This document shows, one piece after another, positions 1 to 5,821 of a DNA stretch of 6,193 bases. The notes below the pieces were generated by a model. That model was not told the origin of the DNA and did not search any database. It worked only from the letters and a program-made list of their open reading frames with translations. A program made the position numbers and the translations under genes. The DNA is from Acidithiobacillus sp. (GTDB lineage: Bacteria; Pseudomonadota; Gammaproteobacteria; Acidithiobacillales; Acidithiobacillaceae), in NCBI GenBank assembly GCA_027445725.1, contig DAIAVG010000085.1, forward strand, positions 1-6,193, in the 5' to 3' direction. Each line of letters starts with the position of its first letter. The first letter of the stretch is position 1.

Positions 1-1462
1 CCTCCAGTTGCTCCGTGCCTTGGCCGGCGGTGATCAGCGCCGCACTGCGGCAGGCGGGGCAGACTTGTGGCCAGCGCGATTCGTGACTGCAATGATGACA
101 GCGGAGGCGTTCCTGCTGGCGATGCCAGGTCATGGGCGCGCTGCAACGAGGGCACTGCACCACATGGCCACAATCGTGGCAGAGTACTGCTGGGGCGTAG
201 CCCCGACGATTCAGGAACAGTAATACCTGATTGCCTGCCTCCAGGGTTTCCTTACACGCCGTTAGCAGGGTAGAGGAAATGCCACCCTGCAGATTCTCGC
301 GACGCAGTGGGACGATGGTCATCTTCGGTAAGTCGGCCGAAGTAGCGCGTTGACGCAGCTCTAAGAGTCGATAACGGCCCTTTTGTGCGTTATAGAGGCT
401 TTCCAGAGAGGGGGTAGCAGAGCCGAGGACAATGGGAACGTTTTCCAGGCGCGCGCGTTGAATCGCGAGATCCCGTGCCGAATAATGCCAGCCGTTCTGC
501 TGCTTAAAAGAGGGATCATGTTCTTCATCGACAATGATCATGGCAAGACGGGGCAGGGGCACGAAAAGTGCCGAGCGGGTGCCAACGATGACCTGAATCC
601 GTCCCGCCGCTGCCGCTGCCCAGATGCGCAAACGCTCGGCGTCGCCTTGTGCAGAGTGCAGGGCGGCTACGCGATGCTCGCCAAAACGCGTTTGGCAGCG
701 TTCTACGAGTTGGGGGGTGAGGCCGATCTCCGGGACCAGAATGAGGGCCTGTGCCCCGGATTCCAGATGCGGCCGGATTGCTTCCAGATACACTTCTGTT
801 TTACCGCTGCCGGTCACCCCCTCCAGTAACCACGCGTTGAAGCCTCCGGCCATGCGTAATTGCGACACGGCGCTTTCTTGTTCCGCATTCAGGCGATGTG
901 GAGAGGGTGCCGCGTGTTCCGGCGAGATAACTTCCGTCACCGTTTCTATCCAGCCACACCGGATAGCCTGTCGTAAAATGTGGCGTAATTCTTTGGGGAT
1001 TTTTGCCTCAGGCACAACACTTGTGGCGATGAGCAATTCCCGGAGCGCTTGTTGCAATTTTCCAGGCTGGCGTGGTGCCGTCTGGACTTTGGTGGCACTG
1101 AGGCGGTAACCCCAGGGAGCCGGTTTTGGCAGCGGCCGTCCTTGGCGCAGCAGGGTCGGCAGGGCAGTAGCCCAGGCATCACCGAGCGGGTGATGGTAGT
1201 ATGCCGCCCCGAACTGTATCAATTGCTGCAAGGCCACGGGTAAAATAGGGTGCGCGTCCAGGACCTGCTCAATGGTCTTCAGCGTTACATCGGGCGGACA
1301 ACTGGCGTAACCGAGAACGATGCCTACCCGACTGCCCTTGCCGAAAGGTACCCGCACCCGCATGCCCGGCTGTAGATGTCCCTCCGGCGGCGGGGCGTAA
1401 GAAAATATGCGGCGGAGCGGTACCATGACGGCGACCTGAATGCAGTTGGCTTCAGCGCTCAT
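1..1462 (-). CDS. priA: Primosomal protein N' (PriA replication-restart helicase), N-terminal 487 codons, cut by left edge
   Basis: PriA is a 3'-to-5' superfamily-2 DNA helicase that recognises stalled forks and starts primosome and DnaB reloading. The frame is open from ATG at 1462 to the left edge (487 codons; the family is usually about 730 aa), so the C-terminal part is outside the window. The N-terminal 3'-DNA-binding domain shows VAVMVPLRRIFSY (residues 10-22) and MRVRVPFGKG (34-43), like E. coli PriA. Helicase motifs: Walker A GVTGSGKT (215-222), Walker B DEEH (312-315), motif III GSATPS (347-352). Eight zinc-binding cysteines sit at 428, 431, 437, 440, 455, 458, 468 and 471, with the family spacing CxxC-x5-CxxC-x14-CxxC-x9-CxxC. 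The GQGTEQLE motif follows at 480-487. M13 is a possible later start, but it would cut into the first conserved strand. No clear Shine-Dalgarno precedes the ATG; a hairpin covers that position. It is probably transcribed separately from ubiA. Confidence 0.97.
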   Translation of the reverse strand, partial: MSAEANCIQVAVMVPLRRIFSYAPPPEGHLQPGMRVRVPFGKGSRVGIVLGYASCPPDVTLKTIEQVLDAHPILPVALQQLIQFGAAYYHHPLGDAWATALPTLLRQGRPLPKPAPWGYRLSATKVQTAPRQPGKLQQALRELLIATSVVPEAKIPKELRHILRQAIRCGWIETVTEVISPEHAAPSPHRLNAEQESAVSQLRMAGGFNAWLLEGVTGSGKTEVYLEAIRPHLESGAQALILVPEIGLTPQLVERCQTRFGEHRVAALHSAQGDAERLRIWAAAAAGRIQVIVGTRSALFVPLPRLAMIIVDEEHDPSFKQQNGWHYSARDLAIQRARLENVPIVLGSATPSLESLYNAQKGRYRLLELRQRATSADLPKMTIVPLRRENLQGGISSTLLTACKETLEAGNQVLLFLNRRGYAPAVLCHDCGHVVQCPRCSAPMTWHRQQERLRCHHCSHESRWPQVCPACRSAALITAGQGTEQLE

Positions 1463-1480
1463 GAAGTTGCCCACAACTTC
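1463..1480 (-). promoter_or_regulatory. Hairpin directly abutting the priA start codon
   Basis: A perfect 7-bp inverted repeat, GAAGTTG/CAACTTC (arms 1463-1469 and 1474-1480, 4-base loop), ends at the base before the priA ATG. In the mRNA it would occupy the place where a ribosome binding site is expected. A second inverted repeat, CCACA/TGTGG (1471-1475 and 1481-1485), overlaps it, so the two hairpins cannot form together. Confidence 0.4.
1467..1475 (+). promoter_or_regulatory. Degenerate DnaA box TTGCCCACA, inverted relative to the others
   Basis: Two mismatches to TTATCCACA. It faces the exact box at 1481-1489 across a 5-bp spacer, so the shared CCACA/TGTGG halves form an inverted repeat. 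Alone it would not be called; its position beside the exact box is the only support. Confidence 0.25.
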
Positions 1481-1489
1481 TGTGGATAA
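1481..1489 (-). promoter_or_regulatory. DnaA box, exact TTATCCACA
   Basis: The minus strand reads TTATCCACA, identical to the strongest E. coli DnaA box (R1/R4 type). It lies 18 bases upstream of the priA ATG, in the leader. One exact 9-mer can occur by chance in a genome, but here it is clustered with further matches. Confidence 0.6.
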
Positions 1490-1492
1490 GTC

Positions 1493-1501
1493 TGTGTATG
1501 A
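1493..1501 (-). promoter_or_regulatory. Near-consensus DnaA box TCATACACA
   Basis: One mismatch to TTATNCACA. It is in the same orientation as the exact box at 1481-1489 and starts 12 bp from it, so the two form an imperfect 12-bp tandem repeat (both units end in CACAGA on the minus strand). Confidence 0.4.
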
Positions 1502-1555
1502 ACATCTTGAAAAGTCCTAGACCCCCTGTTCTTCAACGCGTTAGAGTGGGCGCCT

Positions 1556-1620
1556 AAAAAAGGTGCAAAATAAAAGATGATAAAAAACAATATGTTAATA
1601 ATTAATATCAAAAACATAAT
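1556..1620. other. Candidate DNA-unwinding element (about 85% A+T) with a 13-mer match at 1567-1579
   Basis: Only 10 of 65 bases are G or C. On the minus strand, 1579-1567 reads CATCTTTTATTTT, which matches the E. coli oriC 13-mer consensus GATCTNTTNTTTT at all fixed positions except the first. The segment lies between the two groups of DnaA boxes. An AT-rich promoter upstream region or relic DNA could look similar, and a 13-mer match is easier to get in AT-rich sequence. Confidence 0.4.
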
Positions 1621-1630
1621 GGGACTAGCC

Positions 1631-1672
1631 AAGTTTGTCTTAATGTATGAGTAAATTGTGTATAAGTTTGTC
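1631..1672. repeat. 9-bp direct repeat AAGTTTGTC, two copies 33 bp apart
   Basis: AAGTTTGTC occurs at 1631-1639 and 1664-1672, start-to-start 33 bp, close to three helical turns, so both copies face the same side of the DNA. The second copy overlaps the exact DnaA box at 1657-1665 by two bases. It could be a protein binding pair or chance in low-complexity sequence. Confidence 0.35.
1657..1665 (-). promoter_or_regulatory. DnaA box, exact TTATACACA
   Basis: The minus strand reads TTATACACA, an exact match to TTATNCACA and identical to E. coli oriC box R2. It lies on the ubiA side of the AT-rich core, in the same orientation as the boxes near priA. It starts 4 bp after a TTGACA hexamer (1674-1669), so it would fall between the -35 and -10 of any promoter using that hexamer. 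Confidence 0.55.
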
Positions 1673-1729
1673 AATGATTGCTTTCAAACTACTCTGGGCA
1701 TGCACGGATGGCCAAAAAATGGTCAATCT

Positions 1730-2632
1730 TCACAGTGCCGCCGGTAGAATGGATATCCCGTTCGGAGCCAGTCCCGCGACAATCCCCCAGAAGAGCAGCA
1801 GACCAATCCAGTTATTATGCAGAAAAGCGCGGAACGCCTGATCCCGGTCGCCGCCGAGCAGCGACTGCTCATAGGCCGCGAGGACGGTGGCACCTGCCAA
1901 GGCGATCCAATAAGGCCAATGCGTGCCCTGCTCGACGCCGATCCCGAAAAAAATGATGAGCATGACGGCTTGCAGGCCAGCAATGGCGTGACGGTCAAAA
2001 CGTCCAAAAAGAATGGCCGTCGACTTGATTCCGGCCTTGAGGTCGTCTGGACGGTCGGCCATAGCGTAGGCCGTGTCATAGGCGACGACCCAGCAGGCAT
2101 TGGCCAGCATCAGCCACCAGGCGAGTGCCGGAACTTGCCCGAGGGTCGCGGCAAAAGCCATGGGTATACCGAAGGAAAAGGCGATACCCAGATAGGCTTG
2201 CGGGAGATGGGTGAAACGCTTGAATAACGGGTAAGTAATGGTGATTAACACGGCGCAGCCCGCCAGCAATAGGGTCAGCCAGTTGAGAAAGGGCAGGAGG
2301 GCTGCGGCCAGCAGGCAGAGGATGACGAAGAGGCGCAATGCTGCCCGCGAGGTGATCAGGCCTGTCGCCAGAGGGCGCTGGCAGGTGCGGGCGACCTGCC
2401 GGTCGAAATCGCGGTCAAAGTAATCATTGATCACACAACCCGCCGAGCGCATCAGCCAGGTGCCGGCGGTGAAAATCAGGAAGTGACCGAGTGACGGAGT
2501 ACCCCTAGCGGCCAGCCAGAGTCCCCAGTAGGTGGGCCAGAGCAGGAGCAGGGTGCCAATGGGACGATCCATGCGCATCAGGGTCGCATAGGCGCGTAGG
2601 CGTTGGCGGAGCGGCGCGGGAGTCGCTTGCAT
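1730..2632 (-). CDS. ubiA: 4-hydroxybenzoate polyprenyltransferase UbiA
   Basis: UbiA is an integral inner-membrane prenyltransferase that attaches the polyprenyl tail to 4-hydroxybenzoate, the second committed step of ubiquinone synthesis. The 300-aa length is typical. It has many hydrophobic segments and both aspartate-rich Mg-prenyl-diphosphate motifs: NDYFDRDFD (residues 69-77; D70, D73, D77) and YDTAYAMADRPDD (185-197; D186, D193, D196, D197), followed by LKAGIKSTAILFG. The N-terminal MRMDRPIGTLLLLWPTYWGL (19-38) is characteristic of the family. The start ATG at 2632 overlaps the ubiC stop by one base (TGATG), with a GAGG at 2645-2642 nine bases upstream, so translation is probably coupled to ubiC. 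No terminator is visible after the stop. Nothing looks damaged. Confidence 0.97.
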   Translation of the reverse strand: MQATPAPLRQRLRAYATLMRMDRPIGTLLLLWPTYWGLWLAARGTPSLGHFLIFTAGTWLMRSAGCVINDYFDRDFDRQVARTCQRPLATGLITSRAALRLFVILCLLAAALLPFLNWLTLLLAGCAVLITITYPLFKRFTHLPQAYLGIAFSFGIPMAFAATLGQVPALAWWLMLANACWVVAYDTAYAMADRPDDLKAGIKSTAILFGRFDRHAIAGLQAVMLIIFFGIGVEQGTHWPYWIALAGATVLAAYEQSLLGGDRDQAFRAFLHNNWIGLLLFWGIVAGLAPNGISILPAAL

Positions 2633-3213
2633 CAGCGTCGTCCTCGACCAGCCCAGCGTGGCAGGTCCGGCAGGAAATGCTCTTCGACCAGGACCCCCGT
2701 GTCACCGCGACGCAATACGGACCGCCGCTGCCAGCGGCGGCGGCCGAATCGTGGCTGGCTCTCGGCTTGAATCGGGGAGCGCCGCAATCGGCGGTGACGG
2801 AATAGGGTGTTGCCGATGGGGCGCGTGCCATGGCGGGTCAGCGGTAACAGACCGTGACGCAGTCCGCGCAAAGGAATGGTCGTGCGCGCCCAAAGCGCCG
2901 GACGCATTGGGTCGCCACCGTGCAAGAGGACCTCGCGCCAAAAAATCTGCTCTCCGCGATGTAGGCGCAATATGCGGCGCTCGGTCGGCGCTGGGTTCGC
3001 GCGTCCGCTATCCAGCAGCAGCGCCTGCACCGCATGCGGCTTTCCGTAAGCCCGTTGCAGCGCTGCGGTGAGAGAGGCAGGCAAGGTTAGCCAAGGCCAT
3101 AGCGCACGAGGGGCATGGCGCAGGGGAGGCGGATTTTTGGTGATCATTTTGGAACAGGGCAGGGGTCCATTGTCTGACGTAGCACTCTGCGTCTTTCGGT
3201 CATGCCTCATCAT
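2632..3213 (-). CDS. ubiC: Chorismate lyase UbiC (chorismate pyruvate-lyase)
   Basis: UbiC is a small cytoplasmic enzyme that removes pyruvate from chorismate to give 4-hydroxybenzoate, which UbiA (next gene) prenylates. Similarity to E. coli UbiC is modest but runs across the protein. FWREVLL matches YWLREILL, so R93 is the likely equivalent of active-site Arg76. ARTTIPL (109-115) matches GRTVVPV and carries the Arg91 equivalent. RPIGNTLF matches TPLGRYLF, and VEEHFLP (176-182) matches LTELFLP with the Glu155 equivalent at E178. The residue equivalent to E. coli Gly90 is alanine. The start is the first of two adjacent ATGs at 3213, chosen for its Shine-Dalgarno GAAGAGG five bases upstream. 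That gives 193 aa, about 28 longer than E. coli. A later ATG at 3147 would give 171 aa but has no Shine-Dalgarno, and a TTG at 3243 is also open. The C-terminus is very arginine-rich. Confidence 0.9.
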   Translation of the reverse strand: MMRHDRKTQSATSDNGPLPCSKMITKNPPPLRHAPRALWPWLTLPASLTAALQRAYGKPHAVQALLLDSGRANPAPTERRILRLHRGEQIFWREVLLHGGDPMRPALWARTTIPLRGLRHGLLPLTRHGTRPIGNTLFRHRRLRRSPIQAESQPRFGRRRWQRRSVLRRGDTGVLVEEHFLPDLPRWAGRGRR

Positions 3214-3218
3214 TCTCG

Positions 3219-3225
3219 CCTCTTC
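3219..3225 (-). promoter_or_regulatory. Ribosome binding site deciding the ubiC start
   Basis: GAAGAGG on the minus strand sits 5 bases before the ATG at 3213-3211. Neither the TTG at 3243 nor the ATG at 3147 has a comparable site, so the ubiC start is placed at 3213. Confidence 0.65.
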
Positions 3226-3244
3226 TTTTGTCAACGCGACCAAA

Positions 3245-3829
3245 TCAGCGCTGCTGGGGTGCGTGATAAATGAAGGCGTCTACCCGTGCCGGTGGCACGT
3301 TGCGCCAGACCACGGCGACGCGTCCGCGACGAAACTCCGGTGGCAAGCCCTGGCAGGAACTACGGAAGTGATAGGTAAACTGGATGAAGACCGTACCGTG
3401 ATGACTGATCCCCGGAAGTTGCTGAAAGATGCGCTCGACGACCGCTTTGGGAATGCTGCGCAGCGGCAGACTGGACACCACGGCGCGGACCGGACCGCGA
3501 TGCGCCACCAGGTGTTGAATGTGCGCTGCGTCCCCTTCAATGACTTCCACCTCGGGATAATGCCGGCGCAGGTGGCGGACCATGGCTGGCGCCTGCTCGA
3601 CAAGAACCAGATCCTGCGGTGGAATGCCGCTTTCCAGCAAGGCCTTGGTCACCGGCCCCATACCCGGCCCCAACTCGACCACCAGGCCGGGGCTGTGGGG
3701 CACCATGGCGGCCATACGGCGGGCGAGGAAGGGCGAACTGGGTAGCACAGCCCCAATGGCATGAGGGTCGCGTAAAAACTCGCGGGTAAAGTGCCAAGGC
3801 TGGGACATCGGCCCGGAAGATCGGGACAT
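3245..3829 (-). CDS. Class I SAM-dependent methyltransferase, PmtA-like (putative phospholipid N-methyltransferase)
   Basis: This 194-aa protein has the Rossmann-type methyltransferase pattern of the bacterial phosphatidylethanolamine N-methyltransferase (PmtA)/rRNA adenine dimethylase-like group. FLRDPHAIGAVLPSS (18-32) resembles the amphipathic N-terminus of PmtA proteins. SAM motif I is VELGPGMG (51-58), the acidic end of strand 2 is E78, GDA is at 99-101, the motif IV position is SSLPLRSIP (119-127), then FIQFTY (148-153) and the C-terminal WRNVPPARV (175-183) seen in PmtA relatives. The ATG at 3829 has GGAG seven bases upstream. It is the first gene of the cluster and its stop lies 31 bases before ubiC. 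It lacks the look of UbiG or UbiE, so a quinone role is not supported by sequence. Substrate is inferred from family resemblance: methyltransferase assignment is firm, phospholipid specificity is not. Confidence 0.85.
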   Translation of the reverse strand: MSRSSGPMSQPWHFTREFLRDPHAIGAVLPSSPFLARRMAAMVPHSPGLVVELGPGMGPVTKALLESGIPPQDLVLVEQAPAMVRHLRRHYPEVEVIEGDAAHIQHLVAHRGPVRAVVSSLPLRSIPKAVVERIFQQLPGISHHGTVFIQFTYHFRSSCQGLPPEFRRGRVAVVWRNVPPARVDAFIYHAPQQR

Positions 3830-3836
3830 GGGCTTT

Positions 3837-3850
3837 CTCCACCGGTGGAG
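3837..3850. repeat. Perfect 14-bp palindrome over the methyltransferase ribosome binding site
   Basis: CTCCACCGGTGGAG is fully self-complementary. Its left end on the plus strand is the complement of the GGAG Shine-Dalgarno (3840-3837) of the methyltransferase gene. It could be an operator for a dimeric repressor just downstream of the inferred transcription start. As mRNA, a hairpin here would need the central bases as loop, which leaves about 5 bp of stem. Confidence 0.45.
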
Positions 3851-3890
3851 GCAAAACGCTGGTCATCGCGTCGCCAAATGAATGGCGCGT

Positions 3891-3920
3891 ATTGTAGCAC
3901 GGTGCTGCGGATGGCGTCAT
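3891..3920 (-). promoter_or_regulatory. Putative sigma70 promoter of the methyltransferase-ubiC-ubiA cluster
   Basis: On the minus strand, -35 ATGACG (3920-3915, 4/6) and -10 TACAAT (3896-3891, 5/6) are separated by 18 bp. The predicted start is near 3884, about 55 bases before the methyltransferase ATG. A short inverted repeat CGCCA/TGGCG (3872-3876 and 3883-3887) lies right at that start. Confidence 0.45.
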
Positions 3921-3938
3921 GCCGGACTACTTTTGGGT

Positions 3939-3944
3939 TATACT
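3939..3944 (+). promoter_or_regulatory. Possible -10 element for the lipoprotein gene
   Basis: TATACT matches the -10 consensus at 5/6 and lies 44 bases before the lipoprotein start. No good -35 lies 16-18 bp upstream, so the call is weak. Some promoter must exist here because the gene is divergent from its left neighbour. Confidence 0.3.
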
Positions 3945-3977
3945 GGCGCTATAGGAAACTGATCTTCCGGGTTTAAT

Positions 3978-3981
3978 GAGG
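3978..3981 (+). promoter_or_regulatory. Ribosome binding site deciding the lipoprotein start
   Basis: GAGG lies 6 bases before the ATG at 3988. The two in-frame upstream ATGs (3976, 3982) overlap or immediately follow this site and have no Shine-Dalgarno of their own. Confidence 0.6.
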
Positions 3982-3987
3982 ATGGAT

Positions 3988-4383
3988 ATGAATAAGAATA
4001 AGCGATTGTTTCTGATCTTCATGGCGATACTATCCCCGATCTTGCTCAGCGCCTGTAGCACGGAGGATGGGGGTGGGCCGCTGGCGGCCGTCTATACGGG
4101 CCAGGACACCCACTATTACCCGACGGCATTTCAGCCTACCCTAGCGGCAGCTACGCAGGTGCTGAGGCAGATGCATTGTGTCATCCTCAGTACCGAAAGT
4201 GCGGGCACCTCCTCCCAAGGCAGTGTTATTCATGCGCGTAACGGGCACATGCTGGTGGATGTAACGATCACGCCGAAGGGGCCGCAGGTCACTGCGGTGG
4301 CCACCCGTTTTGGTCTGCTGGGCAGTGTTCTGGATGATCAGCGCTTTCACTTCTTGCTGAAATCGGCGTTGGGTTTGGGGTGA
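3988..4383 (+). CDS. Small DUF3568-like lipoprotein
   Basis: From the ATG at 3988 this is a 131-aa protein. It begins with a lipoprotein signal peptide: basic MNKNKR, a hydrophobic stretch to residue 21, and lipobox LSAC with the lipidated cysteine at C23. Serine at +2 predicts outer-membrane sorting by the usual Lol rule. The mature part (YYPTAFQPTLAAATQVLRQM, then beta-rich HMLVDVTITPKGPQVTAVATRFGLLG and a final helix) has the layout of the DUF3568 lipoproteins: a tyrosine-rich start, an amphipathic helix, then strands ending in a helix. That family has no established function and the match is by pattern, not by alignment. The gene is divergent from the methyltransferase cluster and 87 bases before miaB, which has its own promoter, so a functional link to tRNA modification is unlikely. 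Confidence 0.82.
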   Translation: MNKNKRLFLIFMAILSPILLSACSTEDGGGPLAAVYTGQDTHYYPTAFQPTLAAATQVLRQMHCVILSTESAGTSSQGSVIHARNGHMLVDVTITPKGPQVTAVATRFGLLGSVLDDQRFHFLLKSALGLG

Positions 4384-4405
4384 TTCCGTAATCGGCGACC
4401 GCCCC

Positions 4406-4434
4406 TTGTCAATCCTTCGGGGTGGCCCTATCAT
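4406..4434 (+). promoter_or_regulatory. Putative sigma70 promoter of miaB
   Basis: -35 TTGTCA (4406-4411, 5/6) and -10 TATCAT (4429-4434, 5/6) are separated by exactly 17 bp, in the 87-base gap before miaB. The predicted start near 4441 leaves a leader of about 30 bases. This is the best promoter match in the window. Confidence 0.6.
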
Positions 4435-4470
4435 CATCCATAAAGTCCTCTCTCTTTTTCTGGGAAAGCA

Positions 4471-5817
4471 TTGCAGAACCTGTATATCAAGACTTACGGC
4501 TGTCAGATGAATGAGTATGACTCCGAGCGCATGGCTGATGTGCTTGCGGTCAGCCATGGGTTGCATCTGGTGGACGATCCGGCGCTCGCCGATGTGCTCC
4601 TGCTCAACACCTGCTCCATCCGTGAAAAGGCCGAAGACAAGGTCTTTACTCAGCTCGGCTTTTGGCGCCCTTTCAAGGAACGGCGCCCGGAGGTGGTGGT
4701 CGGTGTAGGGGGCTGTGTAGCCAGTCAGGAAGGAGAGCGGTTGAGGCGGCGCGCTCCTTACGTGGATCTGGTGTTCGGACCGCAGACGCTGCACCGTCTG
4801 CCGGATTTACTGGATGCCTGTTTGGCCGAGCGCCGTCCGCAGGTGGATGTCGCCTTCCCGATGCTGGAAAAGTTTGATCATTTGCCGCAGCGGCCGGGCC
4901 GCGACGGAGCCACCGCTTTTGTCACCATTCAGGAAGGCTGCGATAAATTCTGTACCTTCTGTGTGGTACCCCATACCCGCGGACGGGAATATAGCCGCAC
5001 CATGCCCGATATCCTGCGTGAGGTGCGTGCGTTGGCAGAGCAGGGCGTGCGTGAGATCACCCTGCTGGGGCAGAACGTCAATGCCTACCGGGGCGCGACG
5101 GGGCTGGCGGGCGACGGCGGTCTGGCCGATCTACTGGAACGTCTGGCGCGAATTCCCGGTTTACTGCGCCTGCGTTATACCACTTCCCATCCCAGTAACC
5201 TTGACGACGAATTGATTGCCGCGCACGGCAGTATCGATATTCTCGCACCGCATCTGCATCTGCCGGTGCAAAGTGGCTCTGACCGCATTTTGCGGCGTAT
5301 GCACCGCAAACACACGGTCGAGCAGTATCTGGATAAGATTGATCGCCTGCGTGCCGCCCGTCCGGGTATCCAGATTTCTTCGGATTTCATCGTGGGGTTT
5401 CCGGGTGAAACCGATGCGGATTTTGCCGCGACCATGGAATTGATCGATGCGGTGCGCTTCGATCAGTCTTTTTCCTTCAAATACAGCCAACGCCCCAATA
5501 CACCGGCGCTGAAGCTGAAAGACAGTGTGCCCGAGACCCTCAAAGATGAGCGTCTGGCGGTATTACAGGGGCGCATCAACGAGCTGGCGCAGGGCTACGC
5601 GCAAGCCCTGGTGGGCACGCGGCAGGCGGTACTGATGACTGGGCCGTCGCGCCGTGATCCGCAGCAACTGACGGGCAAGACCGCCTGCAATCGTTCAGTC
5701 AATATGGCGGGACCCATGGATTGGGTTGGACAGATGCTGAATGTCGAAATTACGGCGGCGCTGCCCAATAGTCTGCGCGGGCATGTGGCACCGGCGAGCC
5801 AGCGCCTTGCCATATAG
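4471..5817 (+). CDS. miaB: tRNA-2-methylthio-N6-dimethylallyladenosine synthase MiaB
   Basis: MiaB is a radical-SAM methylthiotransferase that adds a methylthio group at C2 of i6A37 in tRNAs reading UNN codons. The 448-aa length is normal. The N-terminal MTTase domain has [20 protein letters not shown] and the three auxiliary-cluster cysteines C11, C48 and C82. The radical-SAM motif is CDKFCTFC (C157, C161, C164), followed by [23 protein letters not shown] (198-208), [20 protein letters not shown] (263-282) and [16 protein letters not shown] (303-318). A C-terminal TRAM RNA-binding domain spans about 380-438. The start is TTG at 4471: it gives the expected family N-terminus, no ATG lies upstream in frame, and GGGA (4462-4465) is five bases before it. 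The gene ends 4 bases before phoH and likely forms an operon with it. Confidence 0.98.
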   Translation: MQNLYIKTYGCQMNEYDSERMADVLAVSHGLHLVDDPALADVLLLNTCSIREKAEDKVFTQLGFWRPFKERRPEVVVGVGGCVASQEGERLRRRAPYVDLVFGPQTLHRLPDLLDACLAERRPQVDVAFPMLEKFDHLPQRPGRDGATAFVTIQEGCDKFCTFCVVPHTRGREYSRTMPDILREVRALAEQGVREITLLGQNVNAYRGATGLAGDGGLADLLERLARIPGLLRLRYTTSHPSNLDDELIAAHGSIDILAPHLHLPVQSGSDRILRRMHRKHTVEQYLDKIDRLRAARPGIQISSDFIVGFPGETDADFAATMELIDAVRFDQSFSFKYSQRPNTPALKLKDSVPETLKDERLAVLQGRINELAQGYAQALVGTRQAVLMTGPSRRDPQQLTGKTACNRSVNMAGPMDWVGQMLNVEITAALPNSLRGHVAPASQRLAI

Positions 5818-5821
5818 TCCC

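Larger units (their letters stand above)
1463..1729. other. AT-rich priA-ubiA intergenic region with DnaA-box cluster (origin-like or regulatory)
   Basis: These 267 bases hold no convincing gene. The GC content falls sharply in the middle: 1556-1620 has 10 G/C in 65 bases, while the flanking genes are GC-rich. The region carries DnaA-box matches at both ends, an E. coli-like unwinding 13-mer in the AT-rich core, a 9-bp direct repeat, a near-match to the IHF consensus (TATCAA at 1606-1611, one mismatch in the TTR part), and hairpins at the priA start. A perfect -35-like TTGACA lies on the minus strand at 1674-1669, but no good -10 lies 16-18 bp downstream. No rho-independent terminator for ubiA was found. 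The combination resembles a bacterial oriC or a DnaA-controlled leader of priA; which of the two is inference. Confidence 0.6.

Noticed and set aside
383..1109. Overlapping plus-strand frames of 148 and 161 codons
   Set aside because: Both are antisense to priA, whose minus-strand frame is continuous with all helicase and zinc motifs in place.
1709..1725. TGGCCA/TGGTCA stem after ubiA as a terminator
   Set aside because: The stem is short, the wobble pair becomes an A-C mismatch on the minus strand where ubiA is transcribed, and no T-run follows.
1463..1729. Firm call of chromosomal oriC
   Set aside because: No dnaA, dnaN or other standard origin neighbour is present and no genome skew can be computed, so it is kept as an origin-like or regulatory element.
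3068..3745. 225-codon plus-strand frame
   Set aside because: It lies antisense across the methyltransferase and ubiC, which have clear family motifs; the translation shows no recognisable domain.
3245..3829. Methyltransferase as UbiG or UbiE
   Set aside because: The motif layout (GAVLPSS near the start, SSLPLRSIP, WRNVPPARV near the end) fits the PmtA-like group instead.
4399..4425. CCGCCCC/GGGGTGG stem after the lipoprotein gene as a rho-independent terminator
   Set aside because: The 7-bp stem has a 13-base loop and no T-run on either strand, and its loop coincides with the -35 of the miaB promoter.
4141..4794. 217-codon minus-strand frame
   Set aside because: It is antisense to the lipoprotein and the start of miaB, and is explained by GC-rich codon bias on the coding strand.
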